DNA of 64,000 nucleotides, from positions 62,501 to 126,500 of the forward strand of contig CAJNDS010000214.1 of the NCBI GenBank assembly GCA_905221605.1, given 5' to 3'. The notes beneath the pieces were generated by a model that was not told where the DNA came from, did no database searches, and was given only the letters and a program-made list of their open reading frames with translations. Below, one piece after another: positions 29,401 to 38,054 of this stretch. Position 1 is the stretch's first letter. Every line of letters begins with the position of its first letter. This DNA is from Symbiodinium natans (lineage: Eukaryota > Sar > Dinophyceae > Suessiales > Symbiodiniaceae). Both the position numbers and the translations under genes were made by a program.

Positions 29401-32400
29401 AAAAAGAATAAGAAATGAGAATAAGAATAAGAATAAGAATAAGAAGAATAGTAATACTAATAATACTCAAAGCAGATGGATGCCAAGGTGAGGGCAGCTT
29501 CAGCAGCCAGTTTCTGTCGATCCTTCTGGACAACATGCACGAGCAGCCCTTCCTGCCCAAGCAGACGATTCTGCAAGAGGGCAAGGAACTTCTGAAGCAT
29601 TGCGGGTTCAGGGTTTAGGATTTAGGGTTTGGGGTTTAGGGTTTAGGGAGCTTCTGAAGCATTGCGGGTCTAGACATGTCTAGTTTTCGGACACTTTGCA
29701 GTGTTGACGGAGGCATGAGGCGCAAGTGTGTGGCCTGAGGAGAGTTTTCTCACCGTCTTGCTGCACGGAATGGTCGAAGTCGAGGTGCGGAAAGACATAT
29801 TGGCTTCGCAAGGTTGACGCTGCACACGTAATCCATCCAAGCTTTTTGACAACCCATTGCATCCTGTGATATCCTATGGCGTTGCTTTTGACTCTTGTCA
29901 TGTTGGGAAAGATATGGTGCAGGTCAGTGGCATTCACATTGCCAACATCGTCGCACCAGCTATCTTTGGTGAGCGTGGTATCCTGGAGCCTGGGACGCCC
30001 TCTGCAGCCACGGCCGGAGGGAATGGAACGGGAGTAGGGGCAGGAGTGCTTCGACTTCTGCCATCTTATTCCAATCATCTTATCACAATCTCCATGCCCC
30101 CAAAAAGGCAAACCAATTGTTGTCCCAGCTCGTTTGGCCTTGCATCCAGACGAAATGGATGCTTCACCCCAAGCCCTAAACCCTAAACCCTACTCAAGCA
30201 GACCTCGGATCTTGCACATTGTCGCGCAATGCTCGCCTTCGAGAGGGGAGGATGTTATGACATTTCGATCAACATGAACCCTAAACCCTAAACCCTAAAC
30301 CCTAAACCCTAAACCCTAAACCCTAAACCCTAAACCCTAAACCCTAAACCCTAAACCCTAAACCCTAAACCCTAAACCCTAAACCCTAAACCCTAAACCC
30401 TAAACCCTAAACCTTCGGCCTTTCGTGCTCCGTGGCCCGGACGCTGGCTTGCCTTGTGGGAGGTCAGTTCTCTCGTAGTGCTCTCTGAGGTAGGTATGTC
30501 AGATCCCCTTAAGTTCAAGAGAGCACGACCTGCTGCACGTTAAAACAGAAATAGTCCGACGCGTAGAAAACAATTTGATCGACGGAGAAGCTCTAAAAGA
30601 TCTCTGAAGCAGAAGGGAGACGAGTTTCTCACATGATCAAAACATGATCAAAAGCATGCCAAGAGCAGGTGCGCAGCTGTACCGTCTCCGAGTGCATGGT
30701 GCTGCCAGCGAGCAGTGCCGCGGTGCCCATCGTGCGGGCTCGGCTTCCAGAGGATATCGCACGCCTGGAGAGGCACGGCTAGTTCTGGGTTCGTGAATTC
30801 TAACAAGGAAACTTGGCAGAGACGCGGAAGAAGTCGGTTGTCTTGTACGACCCGTGTGCGAACTTTTGGGAGGCTGCTGTTTCGCGGATGCATATCCCTG
30901 CCACCCGTCTCTGCAGGATGCTGGAGAAGAAAATGGCGCTGACCAGGACTTCGGACTCATCAACGACAAGACCCATAAGTAGTACAATTAGTAACCCTAA
31001 ACCCTAAACCCTAAACCCTAAACCCGAAACCCTAAGCCCTAAGCCCGAAGCCCTAAGCCCTAAGCCCTAAGCCCCAAACCCTAAACCCTGGTAGCTTTTC
31101 AGAAGCTGGGGAGCCGCAGGAATCACTTGGCCAGCCCAGATGATCTGACGGTGGCAGCAGAGCAGCAAGACAAGGGGCTGCCACCTGACTAAGCCAATGT
31201 CCTGTCTTGTGAAAAGCTTGTCTGTGCATGGCCCACATGGTGTTTCCAGCTCTTCAGTTTTCTTGTTCGCGATGTTTCGCGATGCGTTGGGACAGGTTTG
31301 GGGCCTGTGGAGCTGCATTCCTATCGCGTGCAGCGCTCTCAGCTGTGGCCACTGTGTTTCACCGTGGTTCACTGTGGTTCACTGCAGCTAGATGACTGGC
31401 TACGCAAATGACTGGAGACCTACAGGTAAGTGGACCTGTGAGGTGTCGAACTACTTTGAGCGGCGGGTGTACCTTCCGAATCAGAACATCTTGACAGAAG
31501 GTGAAGAGCCGCGCTACGGAGTTTCCTGGCCCCTGAATCATCCAGTGATGCTCAAGACTGTTTTGCAGGGATTCCGATTTTGGGCTTCAGGTGATGATCC
31601 ATCAGGGCACGGCGATTGTGGAGAGCCAGGGGGTCCTCATCGCCGAGTGTGGCCCTGGCGAGTTCTTGGGGGAGGCCCGGCCTTCACAGACGTCCGCAGC
31701 ATCGGACAGCCATGTCTTCATGTCATCATACTTTGCGACTGGAAGAAGCTAGTTAACTTGAGGTGGCCATTCTGGGCTTATCGAGCACTTCCAGCGCTAC
31801 AGTGAAGGCGCACACGAAGATTGTTGCGTACACCGTGGAGGCAGGGTCAGCCGAGCTTCTCAAACCCCGAGAAAGGAATCATAATAGTTCTCAGTCGTTC
31901 TCAGTCGTTCTCAGTCGCTCTTAGTCGTTCTCAGCGTTCCTTTTCCCTCTCGAGGCACAATCCTTCAAGGAGGTTTTGGATGAGTTCCCGGAAGAGAGGG
32001 TGAGGCTGAGGGAGCCCCGGCCGCACCACGTCGGTTGCACGACGTCATCTTCACTTGCTGCAGGAAGCGACCGTGTCTCGTGGCCCTCAGGAAATCATGG
32101 AGAAGCGCGTGGCCAACACCCAAAAGCCGCTTGAAGCGAGGGCCAGCAAGTCCCTGGCGATGAAGTCCAAGTGCCTTGTTGAAGGATTTGAGAAGGATCC
32201 GAATAAGGCTCTGATGATTCGTTTTCAGGGGCATTGTGGGGCTCATTGCATTCCGATGTTGATCAGTTTTTGCGCAGTGTTTCTGCATGTTTCCGCATGG
32301 CAAGCGAGTGCGGGGCAAAGGCAAGAATCGCAAGGGCCGACAAAAGAGGGCTGATCTAGAAGCTTTCCATTCTGCGTGAGTCGAGCCTTAAGCAGCTGCG

Positions 32401-33056
32401 GCCTGAGAACAGGTCGGTGAACAAGTTCTTGAAAGTGGTCATCTCGCGCCGAACCTCCGTGGACCAGAGGGCTGAACCCTGGATCAGCAAACATGGCACG
32501 ACATATCTGCAGACCGATAGCAAGCGACGAACCAAAGCTCAGAGAGCATTGGCCAATATTGGCCAGTGGTGCGACATTGCAAGCGAGAAATGGTGAATTC
32601 AGCTAATCGAGCATCTTTGAGCGGCACCAAGAACAAGCACAGCAGTAGGATCTGTGGACATTGTCTGTATCTCTCCTCAACACCTGCGTGGAGTGCATGA
32701 GTGAGAATGGACGCCAAAGCTTGTGATGCATCTCTCAGGAAACGGTCCCCGCGCCGAAAGTGGAGTTCGACACCGTCTCTGAGACTCCGAAGAGGCTGGT
32801 TCCATCCCGGATGAAGCTGCTCAGCGACCTCTCCTTGGAATCCTGCCAGAGTACTTCCTACGCAAGTGGCCGGAAGAGTGGTGCAGTTGGTTCAAGCCCA
32901 TCCGTTTGGGCGCAGCTTGGTTTTTGACAGCTTCTTGCGCTGAGTGCGCCAGGACCAAGCTTCCTGGACCCTCAGAGGGTCGAGCTTGGGCGGAGCAAAG
33001 GAAAGAGGCACTGAGCGGGGCCAAGAAGGCCAGGACGTCTTCGGAAGACACATCAG
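26405..33056 (+). CDS. Protein with at least three cyclic-nucleotide-binding domains, multi-exon
   Basis: Gene-level entry. Three cNBDs can be traced as exon series: cNBD1 26405-27358, cNBD2 29488-30022, cNBD3 31426-31999, followed by a basic, probably regulatory C-terminal part to 33056. cNBDs bind cAMP or cGMP. Signatures seen: [VI]xxEG(D/E) strands, FGERG.LEPGTPSAAT and GPGEFLGEA (phosphate-binding cassettes), RRTATIKA, CDLRALTRPALLEVL and FKEVLDEFPEER (terminal helices). Within cNBD3 six exons join in phase across introns of 64 to 133 bases. Several tandem cNBDs suggest an alveolate cGMP-dependent kinase or another multi-cNBD regulator; no kinase or channel pore is visible, so the effector is unknown. 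Introns hold telomeric arrays, AAT tracts and family A and F elements. Confidence 0.8.
26795..27005. repeat. AAT-rich intron tract
   Basis: TTATTATTATTA words for about 210 bases inside the cNBD1 coding interval, so intronic. Confidence 0.9.
27019..27096 (+). CDS. cNBD1, exon B (RRTATIKA)
   Basis: GCGAG acceptor with G, then AALIVKHAALRASQSLSTGR and RTATIK. The R-[TS]-A-T-[IV]-x-A segment follows the phosphate-binding cassette in cNBDs. A GC donor (GCACGC) follows the Lys codon. Confidence 0.7.
27166..27244 (-). repeat. Telomeric array forming part of an intron inside cNBD1
   Basis: CCCTAAA units with variants lie between the exon ending TATIKA and the exon beginning KADCVCDL. The domain homology on both sides makes the intronic position secure. 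Confidence 0.9.
27265..27358 (+). CDS. cNBD1, exon C (terminal helices)
   Basis: TTCGAG acceptor, then KADCVCDLRALTRPALLEVL and VHQGM. The pattern x-C-D-L-x-x-L-x-x-x-x-[LF]-x-E-V-L matches the end of a cNBD. Confidence 0.75.
27375..27484. mobile_element. Family A element, copy A4
   Basis: CATGGGAGTTTACGAAATT on the left, GTACCCCCTAATTCCGG and ACACCCCCAT on the right. Inner word AAAGTAGTAAGATCCC. A telomeric array starts right at its end. Confidence 0.8.
27484..27530 (-). repeat. Telomeric array, CCCTAAA x6
   Basis: Abuts family A copy A4 with no spacer. Confidence 0.9.
27630..27733. mobile_element. Family A element, copy A5
   Basis: GTGGGGGTCTCCGAAATTAG to TTTTCGTGAACCCCCATG then TCACTAG. 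The last AG is the acceptor of the exon at 27734. Confidence 0.85.
27734..27800 (+). CDS. Exon between two family A elements (linker after cNBD1)
   Basis: The frame reads MTQCVILLEALAQYPGDKEP with V at the end. It starts with G directly after element A5 and ends at element A6. Confidence 0.55.
27801..27915. mobile_element. Family A element, copy A6
   Basis: ATGGGGGGTTTCCGAAAATA on the left, GGGGTACCTCTATTTTTGGG and AAATACCCACATCAG on the right. Confidence 0.85.
28009..28135 (-). mobile_element. Family F inverted-repeat element, copy 2 (reverse orientation)
   Basis: Reverse complement of the element at 12342 over its whole length: TATATACCCTACTTCACATG, GGTGTCCTTCTGG and TTGCTGAGTGTATATACC all have counterparts. 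A frame running through it (27929-28192) is an artefact. Confidence 0.85.
28267..28342 (-). repeat. Telomeric array, CCCTAAG/CCCTAAA
   Basis: The first half is CCCTAAG-type, the second CCCTAAA. It runs to TTAACCAG, the acceptor of the next exon. Confidence 0.9.
28346..28453 (+). CDS. Exon of exactly 36 codons between opposed telomeric arrays
   Basis: ACCAG acceptor with G, then DRVREVIEAHSQSRQATASA and LQRAGASDWAKLATLR, then GT of GTTGGGTTTAGGG. Helical and polar, lying in the linker between cNBD1 and cNBD2. Both introns are telomeric repeat at the splice site. Confidence 0.6.
28455..28515 (+). repeat. Telomeric array, TTTAGGG x8
   Basis: Starts immediately after the exon; the donor GT is joined to the first repeat. 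Confidence 0.95.
28516..29487. other. Intronic-looking stretch with AAT tracts
   Basis: AATAACAAC tracts at 28748-28802 and AATAAGAAT at 29383-29465. Between them a 139-codon + frame (MPRRKPQAPRRKKSSSQSAG) and a 162-codon minus frame overlap; I take neither as a gene. Confidence 0.5.
29488..29585 (+). CDS. cNBD2, first exon
   Basis: GCCAAG acceptor with G, then GEGSFSSQFLSILLDNMHEQ and PFLPKQTILQEGK. F-L-x-x-[IL]-L-x-x-M then P-x-x-x-[IL]-[IL]-x-E-G is the standard entry to a cNBD. Confidence 0.8.
29589..29669 (+). repeat. Telomeric array inside a 19-base direct repeat
   Basis: CTTCTGAAGCATTGCGGGT at 29589 and again at 29651 flank about 43 bases of TTTAGGG-type repeat. It sits in the first intron of cNBD2. 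Confidence 0.95.
29745..29810 (+). CDS. cNBD2, second exon
   Basis: GAGAG acceptor, then FLTVLLHGMVEVEVRKDILA. The pattern hydrophobic-x-L-x-x-G-x-V-x-V is the next pair of cNBD strands. Confidence 0.6.
29960..30022 (+). CDS. cNBD2, phosphate-binding cassette exon
   Basis: CACCAG acceptor, then IFGERGILEPGTPSAATAG. F-G-E-x-[GA]-[IL]-L then P-x-[ST]-A-[AT]-[TV] is the cNBD phosphate-binding cassette, although the usual cassette Arg is Ser here (TPSAAT), which may lower or change nucleotide binding. Confidence 0.75.
30174..30414 (-). repeat. Telomeric arrays, CCCTAAA
   Basis: Two units at 30174-30191 and 19 perfect units at 30275-30414. Between them lies an open stretch (QTSDLAHCRAMLAFERGGCY) that may be an exon. 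Confidence 0.95.
30917..30979 (+). CDS. Short exon candidate (linker before cNBD3)
   Basis: CTGCAG acceptor with G, then DAGEENGADQDFGLINDKTH K. The donor is unclear. A telomeric array follows. Confidence 0.45.
30991..31090 (-). repeat. Telomeric array, CCCTAAA and CCCTAAG
   Basis: The middle section alternates CCCTAAG and CCCGAAG. Intronic between the exons at 30917 and 31120. Confidence 0.9.
31120..31190 (+). CDS. Short exon candidate (NHLASPDDLTVAAEQQ)
   Basis: GCCGCAG acceptor with G, then NHLASPDDLTVAAEQQDKGL PPD before a stop. Acidic linker. Confidence 0.4.
31426..31520 (+). CDS. cNBD3, exon I
   Basis: CTACAG acceptor with G, then KWTCEVSNYFERRVYLPNQN and ILTEGEEPRYG. The donor at 31521 is GT (GTTTCC). 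The cNBD signature N-x-[IL]-[IL]-x-E-G-E-x-P is clear. Confidence 0.8.
31591..31674 (+). CDS. cNBD3, exon J (GPGEFLGEA cassette)
   Basis: Joins exon I in phase 0 (TTCAG acceptor with G): VMIHQGTAIVESQGVLIAEC then GPGEFLGE. It is 28 codons and ends at a GC donor (GCCCGG). G-x-G-E-F-[LF]-G-E is the nucleotide phosphate-binding motif. Confidence 0.8.
31808..31840 (+). CDS. cNBD3, 11-codon micro-exon
   Basis: GTGAAG acceptor with G, then AHTKIVAYTVE, then a GC donor (GCAGGG). It matches the R-T-A-x-[VI]-V-A-x-T strand of cNBDs, although the Arg is not present. Confidence 0.65.
31886..31945. repeat. 10-base tandem repeat TTCTCAGTCG
   Basis: About five copies, one variant, inside the 114-base intron of cNBD3. 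Confidence 0.9.
31955..31999 (+). CDS. cNBD3, terminal helix exon
   Basis: CTCGAG acceptor with G, then AQSFKEVLDEFPEER, then a GTGAGG donor. F-x-E-V-L-x-x-[FY]-P-E-x-R is the end of a cNBD. Confidence 0.75.
32064..32225 (+). CDS. Exon after cNBD3 (basic helical segment)
   Basis: CTGCAG acceptor with G joins in phase to the preceding exon over a 64-base GT-AG intron: EATVSRGPQEIMEKRVANTQ then KPLEARASKSLAMKSKCLVE and on. Lys/Arg-rich. Confidence 0.6.
32360..32596 (+). CDS. C-terminal region candidate exon
   Basis: Open phase reading LRESSLKQLRPENRSVNKFL then KVVISRRTSVDQRAEPWISK and on to SEKW and a stop. Contains RRTS, a possible cyclic-nucleotide-kinase target site. Boundaries uncertain. 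Confidence 0.4.
   Translation, partial: KLSILRESSLKQLRPENRSVNKFLKVVISRRTSVDQRAEPWISKHGTTYLQTDSKRRTKAQRALANIGQWCDIASEKW
32739..32910 (+). CDS. C-terminal region exon (ETVPAPKVEFDTVSETPKRL)
   Basis: CTCAG acceptor with G. It reads ETVPAPKVEFDTVSETPKRL then VPSRMKLLSDLSLESCQSTS. Ser/Thr/Pro-rich and probably disordered. Confidence 0.5.
32930..33056 (+). CDS. C-terminal region exon (EGRAWAEQRKEALSGAKKAR)
   Basis: The frame leads through SEGRAWAEQRKEALSGAKKA to RTSSEDTSG with a possible GT donor at 33057. Basic tail. Confidence 0.4.
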
Positions 33057-33318
33057 GTCAGGTCCTTGTCTTTGTCTTTAACCTATGAGGGGTCATTAAG
33101 AGAATTTAAGAGAGCTTTTTATTGCTTGCCCTTGTGCAGATTCGATGGCAGCGCATGCGGCCTGGCGGCACACTGCAACGTTCCGATGTTGCAGTAGCTC
33201 CGCTGGAGCTCCTTTTCTCGCGACTCCGTTCTCGCCGCTTTTGCCACGTGTCCTGTGTGTCCTGTGCGTCCTGTGTCCTGTGTGTCCTACGTGTCCGGCG
33301 CCCTTCGCTCCTGCAGCT

Positions 33319-33414
33319 ATATCCCCCTTGGGAATTATTTTGTATCTTTGTTTATATAAAACCCAAGAGGAAATTAAAGATATTGTTTTTAGTAAGCTTC
33401 CATTGGGAGTATAG
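33319..33414. mobile_element. Family K element, copy 1
   Basis: ATCCCCCTTGGGAAT, then TTTGTTTATAT and AAACCCAAGAGGA; the same order occurs at 56861. Weak inverted ends (left CCCCCTTGGGAA, right TTGGGAGTATAG). Confidence 0.7.
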
Positions 33415-33516
33415 GCAGTGCCTCCAGAGCGTTTGGGCTGCCTTGGGAGGTGGTCAGGTCGGAAGATGCTTCTGGGTTTGGATGGTGTGACTATGTGTTG
33501 CACCTCCTCCAAGTGA

Positions 33517-33567
33517 TGGGCGGGGGGGGGGTCCAACAGGCCGGGGGGGGGGGGGGGGGGGGGGGGC
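33517..33567. repeat. Poly-G tract
   Basis: GGGGGGGG and then a run of about 24 G with one C near the end. Confidence 0.95.
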
Positions 33568-33732
33568 GGAAGGAGACCGGATCCGTTCCAAATGCTTCTC
33601 GGCAGGAAGCAAAAAGGGAGCCCGACATGCCTTAATCTTCACCATTCGCGATCGGACAAGGGGCTGTGGGCTGGGATGCAAGGCAGGCGCATGGCGACAT
33701 GGAGCGCCTGCCTGCAACGCAAGGCCCGACAG

Positions 33733-33845
33733 AGGGGGGATTTACGAAAACAAGGAGCCCTTCATATAGGCCCCCGAATAGTAGGATCCCCTGATAATAA
33801 GGACTCCAATGAGGTACCCCTAATATCGTAAACCCCCCATTTCAG
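33733..33845. mobile_element. Family A element, copy A7
   Basis: GGGGGGATTTACGAAAACAA to ATATCGTAAACCCCCCATT then TCAG, the acceptor of the next exon. Inner word AATAGTAGGATCCCC. Confidence 0.9.
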
Positions 33846-33959
33846 ATTCAGCGGTTGTCTGGGCTCGCGGAAGGCGTCCGGGTCGCTGCTCGGCAGACTA
33901 AGACCGCCTCAGCGTTCCCCGAGAGACAGCTCAAGCTGCCTGGCACATCACTGGACCAT
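33846..33959 (+). CDS. 38-codon exon cleanly bounded by two family A elements
   Basis: The frame reads IQRLSGLAEGVRVAARQTKT then ASAFPERQLKLPGTSLDH. It starts at the AG end of A7 and stops at the GT start of A8; it is an exact multiple of three and open in one sensible phase only. Function unknown; it may belong to the cNBD gene's C-terminus. Confidence 0.6.
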
Positions 33960-34071
33960 GTGGGGGGTTCCCGTAAATAAGGGTACCCTTCTTGGGGCTC
34001 CCTTTAAGGGGATTCTATTCTATTTGGGGCATAACAAGGGGTACCCCTATTTTGGGAAGTAACCATATCAG
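33960..34071. mobile_element. Family A element, copy A8, apparently an exact intron
   Basis: GTGGGGGGTTCCCGTAAATA at the donor and GGGAAGTAACCATATCAG at the acceptor. 112 bases. Splicing it out continues the frame as TLLQPMLTRLSWLRP and a stop at 34117-34119. Confidence 0.85.
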
Positions 34072-34613
34072 ACCCTTTTGCAGCCGATGCTGACCCGACT
34101 CAGCTGGCTTAGACCCTAGATTGCCCCAGGAAAGCTACCAACGTCTACGGCAAGATGGTCTGGCTCTCCTTCAACCCAAGGAAGACGACCATGACTCCCG
34201 TCATGATCGCTGACGGAACTGACGGTGCCCTCGAAGAGCTTGCGTCAAAGTCATCTCATACGCCTTAGAAGCCCCAGTCACGACGCTTCGATGCCAAGGT
34301 GCCATGGTTTCGCCTGACCTGGAGAAGGACGCCCAGGAACTGGAAGCTGCCTGGCCCTCACACCTGGATTCGGCGTCTTGATTGCTGTCATGCAGCCTGT
34401 TTCTTTGCAGCCTGCTTTTTGTGTGTAGGTCTTGGATGCCGCAGACGGGGATGCACTGTCTGTGGCCCAGCCATGAGTCCTCGATGCTCCTTGATGTTCG
34501 CTGCCTGGCCCAAGGCAGAGCGCACCTAACCCAGAGGCATCTCACCAGACGCAGGTGACGTCTGCGGCCACCTCGGTGCTGCGTTTCCATGCGTTGTCAT
34601 GTGCTTTCTCTTG

Positions 34614-34738
34614 TCTCCGAAGATCCTGAAGGGCATTCACCAAAGGTGCCTCCAAAGGAGAGGGAGACCTTGCTACCGGTTCCTCCGCCGAAGGACATGT
34701 CTCGCAACTCCAGTTTTGAGAGGCTTCTCTTTGCTTAG
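34614..34738 (+). CDS. Candidate terminal exon, Pro-rich
   Basis: The frame SEDPEGHSPKVPPKERETLL continues PVPPPKDMSRNSSFERLLFA to a TAG. Looks like a disordered regulatory tail. Unknown gene. Confidence 0.35.
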
Positions 34739-34811
34739 GTAGCAGGTTCCCTCCGTCTTCAAGTACCATAGGTCCGTAGCTTGTGATGGCTTGTGCAATT
34801 CATAAACGGTC

Positions 34812-34920
34812 TTCGGTAGCCGTCGGTAGCCCATGCTTTGGCAAAGAAGGACGCCGAGAACCGGCCCTCGAAGACGAGCAAGGACCGGGCGGTCCGCTTC
34901 CGCACGGCCAGCGTTTCCCA
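34812..34920 (+). CDS. Candidate exon (AKKDAENRPSKTSKDRAVRF)
   Basis: The phase reading HALAKKDAENRPSKTSKDRA then VRFRTASVSQ ends at TTTCCCAG with a GC donor possible. Another phase is open over the same bases, so the frame is not certain. Confidence 0.35.
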
Positions 34921-35369
34921 GGCCTGGCCGGTTGGAGCTTTGGGACCTTTGTAGACGCTTCGTCATTTGTAGTCAAGGATGCTTCTGCTCGCCCCCATGA
35001 GCCTTATAAGTAGCTCCTTGCTCGACCTGAACCAGGAGACTGATCCGGTCGGGGCAGGGAAGCCCCAGCAGCTCAGCTGCAGTTCGAATGCCTGCCATGC
35101 TCATGAGCCCGTGAGTTAAACTCTTCTTAGTCTGCGTTAGTTCACCCGCCTGATGCATCCGGCTGCGCTAGGCAGATCTCAAAGGAGGACGGCGTCGGCG
35201 CCAGCCCCCTGACCTCTGCCCGGAGTAGCCGCTCAGCCTCGTCCGGTTGGATCTCAAAAGTTGCATATCCGTGAAATATATCTACCATGCAGCACATGAT
35301 CTACCATGCAGCACATGATGAGATGAAAGCCCGAAGTGGAGCAACTGCATGCGATCTCAACATTCGCCG

Positions 35370-35400
35370 CGCGCACGCACACGCACACGCACACGCCACC
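35370..35400. repeat. CACACG microsatellite
   Basis: GCACACGCACACGCACACGC run. Confidence 0.9.
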
Positions 35401-35538
35401 ACGCCACGACGACCGTTCGTGGACCAATGCACTGCAAGGAGGACATACTTGGCACAATGCTTGTACCCCAGTTGATCAGATCTGGCTTCCACCTTCAAGC
35501 ATACAAGCATAGCTGGCAACGTTTGCTTGAAGGCCATT

Positions 35539-35995
35539 CCCCCCCCCCCCCCCCCCCCGGTGCAAAAAACAAAGAGGAACATGTGCAAACTGACGAAGGT
35601 TTCCAAGAGCCTTCGCTTAGAATCAGGGCTCCCAACCGCATACACCACACACCTCACACCACACACCGCACCACACACCCCACACCACACCGCATGCCCC
35701 ACACCCCATGCCCCACACCCCACACCCCACACTCCACACCCCACACCCCACACCCCACACCCCACACCCTACACCCCACACCCCACACTCCACACCCCCC
35801 ACACCCCACACCCCCCACACCCCACCACACACCCCCACACCACACCACACCCCACACCCACACACCCCACACCACCACACCACCCACACACCCCCCACCA
35901 CAGGCAGACAGCACAGCACAGCACAGCACAGCACAGCACAGCACCGCGCCGCGCCGCGCCGCGCCGCGCCGCGCCGCGCCGCGCCGCGCCGCAAG
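35539..35995. repeat. Composite 5-base microsatellite with poly-C head
   Basis: Twenty C at 35539-35558; then ACACCCC/CACAC units from 35640; CACAG units at 35906-35942; then CGCCG units to 35992. It shifts in sequence with little change of the 5-base period. The long frames on both strands through it are artefacts. Confidence 0.95.
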
Positions 35996-36689
35996 ATCCC
36001 AGGTGTTGATTTGGATGACGAGGCTCCTGCACGCTGCAGCATCAATTCCGGGCAAGAACACTCTTCACAGCTGGAAGTTGCTTGTAGGTGGCCTCTGTTG
36101 TGAGCAGCGTGGTCGCCGCAGCTTACTCGGAGGAGATCGACGACGAGCTTGTAGACTTTGGTGTTGACCTTTGTCTGAGATAGAGTCAAGCCCCCTGACG
36201 CTTGCAGGAAGTGTAGGTCAACGGAGGGTAGGTCAATGGATTGCTGCATCTACCACCTGTCTGCTGAGGAAGCCTAAGATTGGGCTCTGGGCTGGTGAAC
36301 ATCGCCATCGCGCCATTGCCATTTCCTGGGGGTTCCAGCTTGCCAAAATGGCTGCAGTGATCCACAGTGGTCCCAGTGATCCATTGATGTCCTGTAGGGC
36401 TCGGTGGCCGAAGGCCCCCCGATGCCAGAATTATGAACCGAGGCCTCTCCAAGACTGCCTCGCTTTTTCGGGTCTGTTCAGCTTCGGCTCCCGAAGGAAG
36501 CTGTCGAATCACGTGCGGACAGAGCTACTGCAAAAGCAGACGGGCCGGCCAGTACACAAAACATACAGGAAAAAGTGGAGTTTACAATGAGTCCCTGTAC
36601 TCATCTGCCTTAGCTCGGCTGCGTGCAAAGAAGGTCATGCAGCGTTTTCAGATCCAACGCCTTGTAGGTTCGGGCACTGACGTGTCTTT

Positions 36690-36869
36690 CAAGCACCGAT
36701 CGTGAGCTCTTCAGCGCCAAGCTGAACGAAAGCTGGGCGCTTGAAGTGAAGGTTCAGAAGGTTCAGAATCTTGAGCTATTGGAACCTTTCGGCACCTTCA
36801 GAAGTCCACGGACGTTTCAGATGGCAGCTGTGTGTGATGGCGACTGCAATTCACAATGCAAGGTGTGAA
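36690..36869 (+). CDS. Candidate exon (STDRELFSAKLNESWALEVK)
   Basis: The phase after TTCAAG reads STDRELFSAKLNESWALEVK then VQKVQNLELLEPFGTFRSPR and on. Protein-like with no motif. A longer frame at 36433-36705 in another phase is less convincing. Confidence 0.35.
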
Positions 36870-37137
36870 GTGGGAGAAGTACGATCCGAAGACTGAGCGC
36901 TACTCCGCCAGGATGACTTCCTTGTTTTGCGCAGAGAGCTTTGGGTGATTGGGGCTGTGGGACGCATGCAGGACACCCATGAACTCCTATGATGTACTGA
37001 AGTGCAGCCAGGCGTGCGTACTCTGAGAAGAGGTTCTGGGGATTCTTCGGGTTAATGGAGATTGTTCCACTGTTGAATGATCAGGCCTGTTTCCACCTCT
37101 TTGAGTGGCTACGGTCACTCCTGCCGGAAGAGGCAGG

Positions 37138-37254
37138 GTGACAACAGTTATCAAGTACAACGGGGTCTATGGAGTCTCAGAACTCCATGTTGCAGGGGCG
37201 TGCGCGTCAATGCTCGCATTCCTTTATTTGGACTGCGAGAGTCTGGAGCTGTGA
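37138..37254 (+). CDS. Candidate exon (VTTVIKYNGVYGVSELHVAG)
   Basis: GGCAG acceptor with G, then VTTVIKYNGVYGVSELHVAG and ACASMLAFLYLDCESLEL before a stop. No family. Confidence 0.4.
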   Translation: MTTVIKYNGVYGVSELHVAGACASMLAFLYLDCESLEL

Positions 37255-37549
37255 GTGAGCCCACCGTTGGAGGACCGACCTCCGCGCTACGTGGACTCTG
37301 ATATGCAGGCCTCAGACGTGCAAGTGATAGGGAGGATCTGGCAAACATTGGAGCAAGACTAGAACTAGGTCCAGAGATCTAAAGGATTCAAGTAGAGACT
37401 TAGGCAGCAAGTGCCCGAAAGGGAGTCGAGATGCCAAACAAGCTTTAAAACCCCTGCCTCCTGCGGTCGTCTCTATGTGGAGCCCGCAAGGCGCGCCAAA
37501 AGGTAACTTGCCAGACGGCAAGCTTCGCAATTGCGCAGTGTTTTCTGTT

Positions 37550-37830
37550 GCGGAGATTTCTGACACGTCCGACATACTGGTACGCAACGGAGGACATAGC
37601 AGTTCATAGCAACGCCAAGTGGCTCCTGTCTCTTTGTTGTAGAATGGAAGTTAAACCTTCCGCCGACAGAAATGCTTTGGGTTTTTTGCATTTCTTGCCC
37701 CTGCGGAGAACTCGGGCACATCGGACAGTGCTCATACGCACTGGAGGACTGGAGGGCATAGTAGTTGGTAGACAAATGATTCGGAACCAGCATGAACCAG
37801 CAACGATTCCAGTTTCTTCTTTGTTGGAGG
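37550..37830 (+). repeat. Imperfect tandem duplication, period ~153
   Basis: GCGGAGATTTCTGACACGTC at 37550 and GCGGAGAACTCGGGCACATC at 37703 start two related blocks that share CGCAACGGAGGAC / CGCACTGGAGGAC and CTTTGTTG near their ends. Confidence 0.55.
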
Positions 37831-38054
37831 TTGCATCAAAGGGTGTTAAGATGTTATATCTCAAACGACACTTCGCGTGCTCTTGCCATCTTGCCACACG
37901 AGAATCTTGGGAAGAGAGCCGAGAAGCATGACACTGGGTGTATGTCCTGTTGAGCCCCAAAGCATTCAATTCATTTGATGGATCAAGAAGCTTGGTGCCT
38001 TACAGAATCGCATTGGGAGTATCAGGGCATAGGTTGGCTGCTTTCTGTCGTGCC

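Noticed and set aside
29680-30111. 143-codon minus-strand frame
   Set aside because: The + strand of the same bases holds two cNBD2 exons (HGMVEVEV and FGERGILEPGTPSAAT), so the minus frame is a shadow.
35301-36249. Very long open frames on both strands (up to 272 codons)
   Set aside because: Produced by 5-base microsatellites that lack stop codons; the peptides are TPHPTPH or GVWGVGC repeats.
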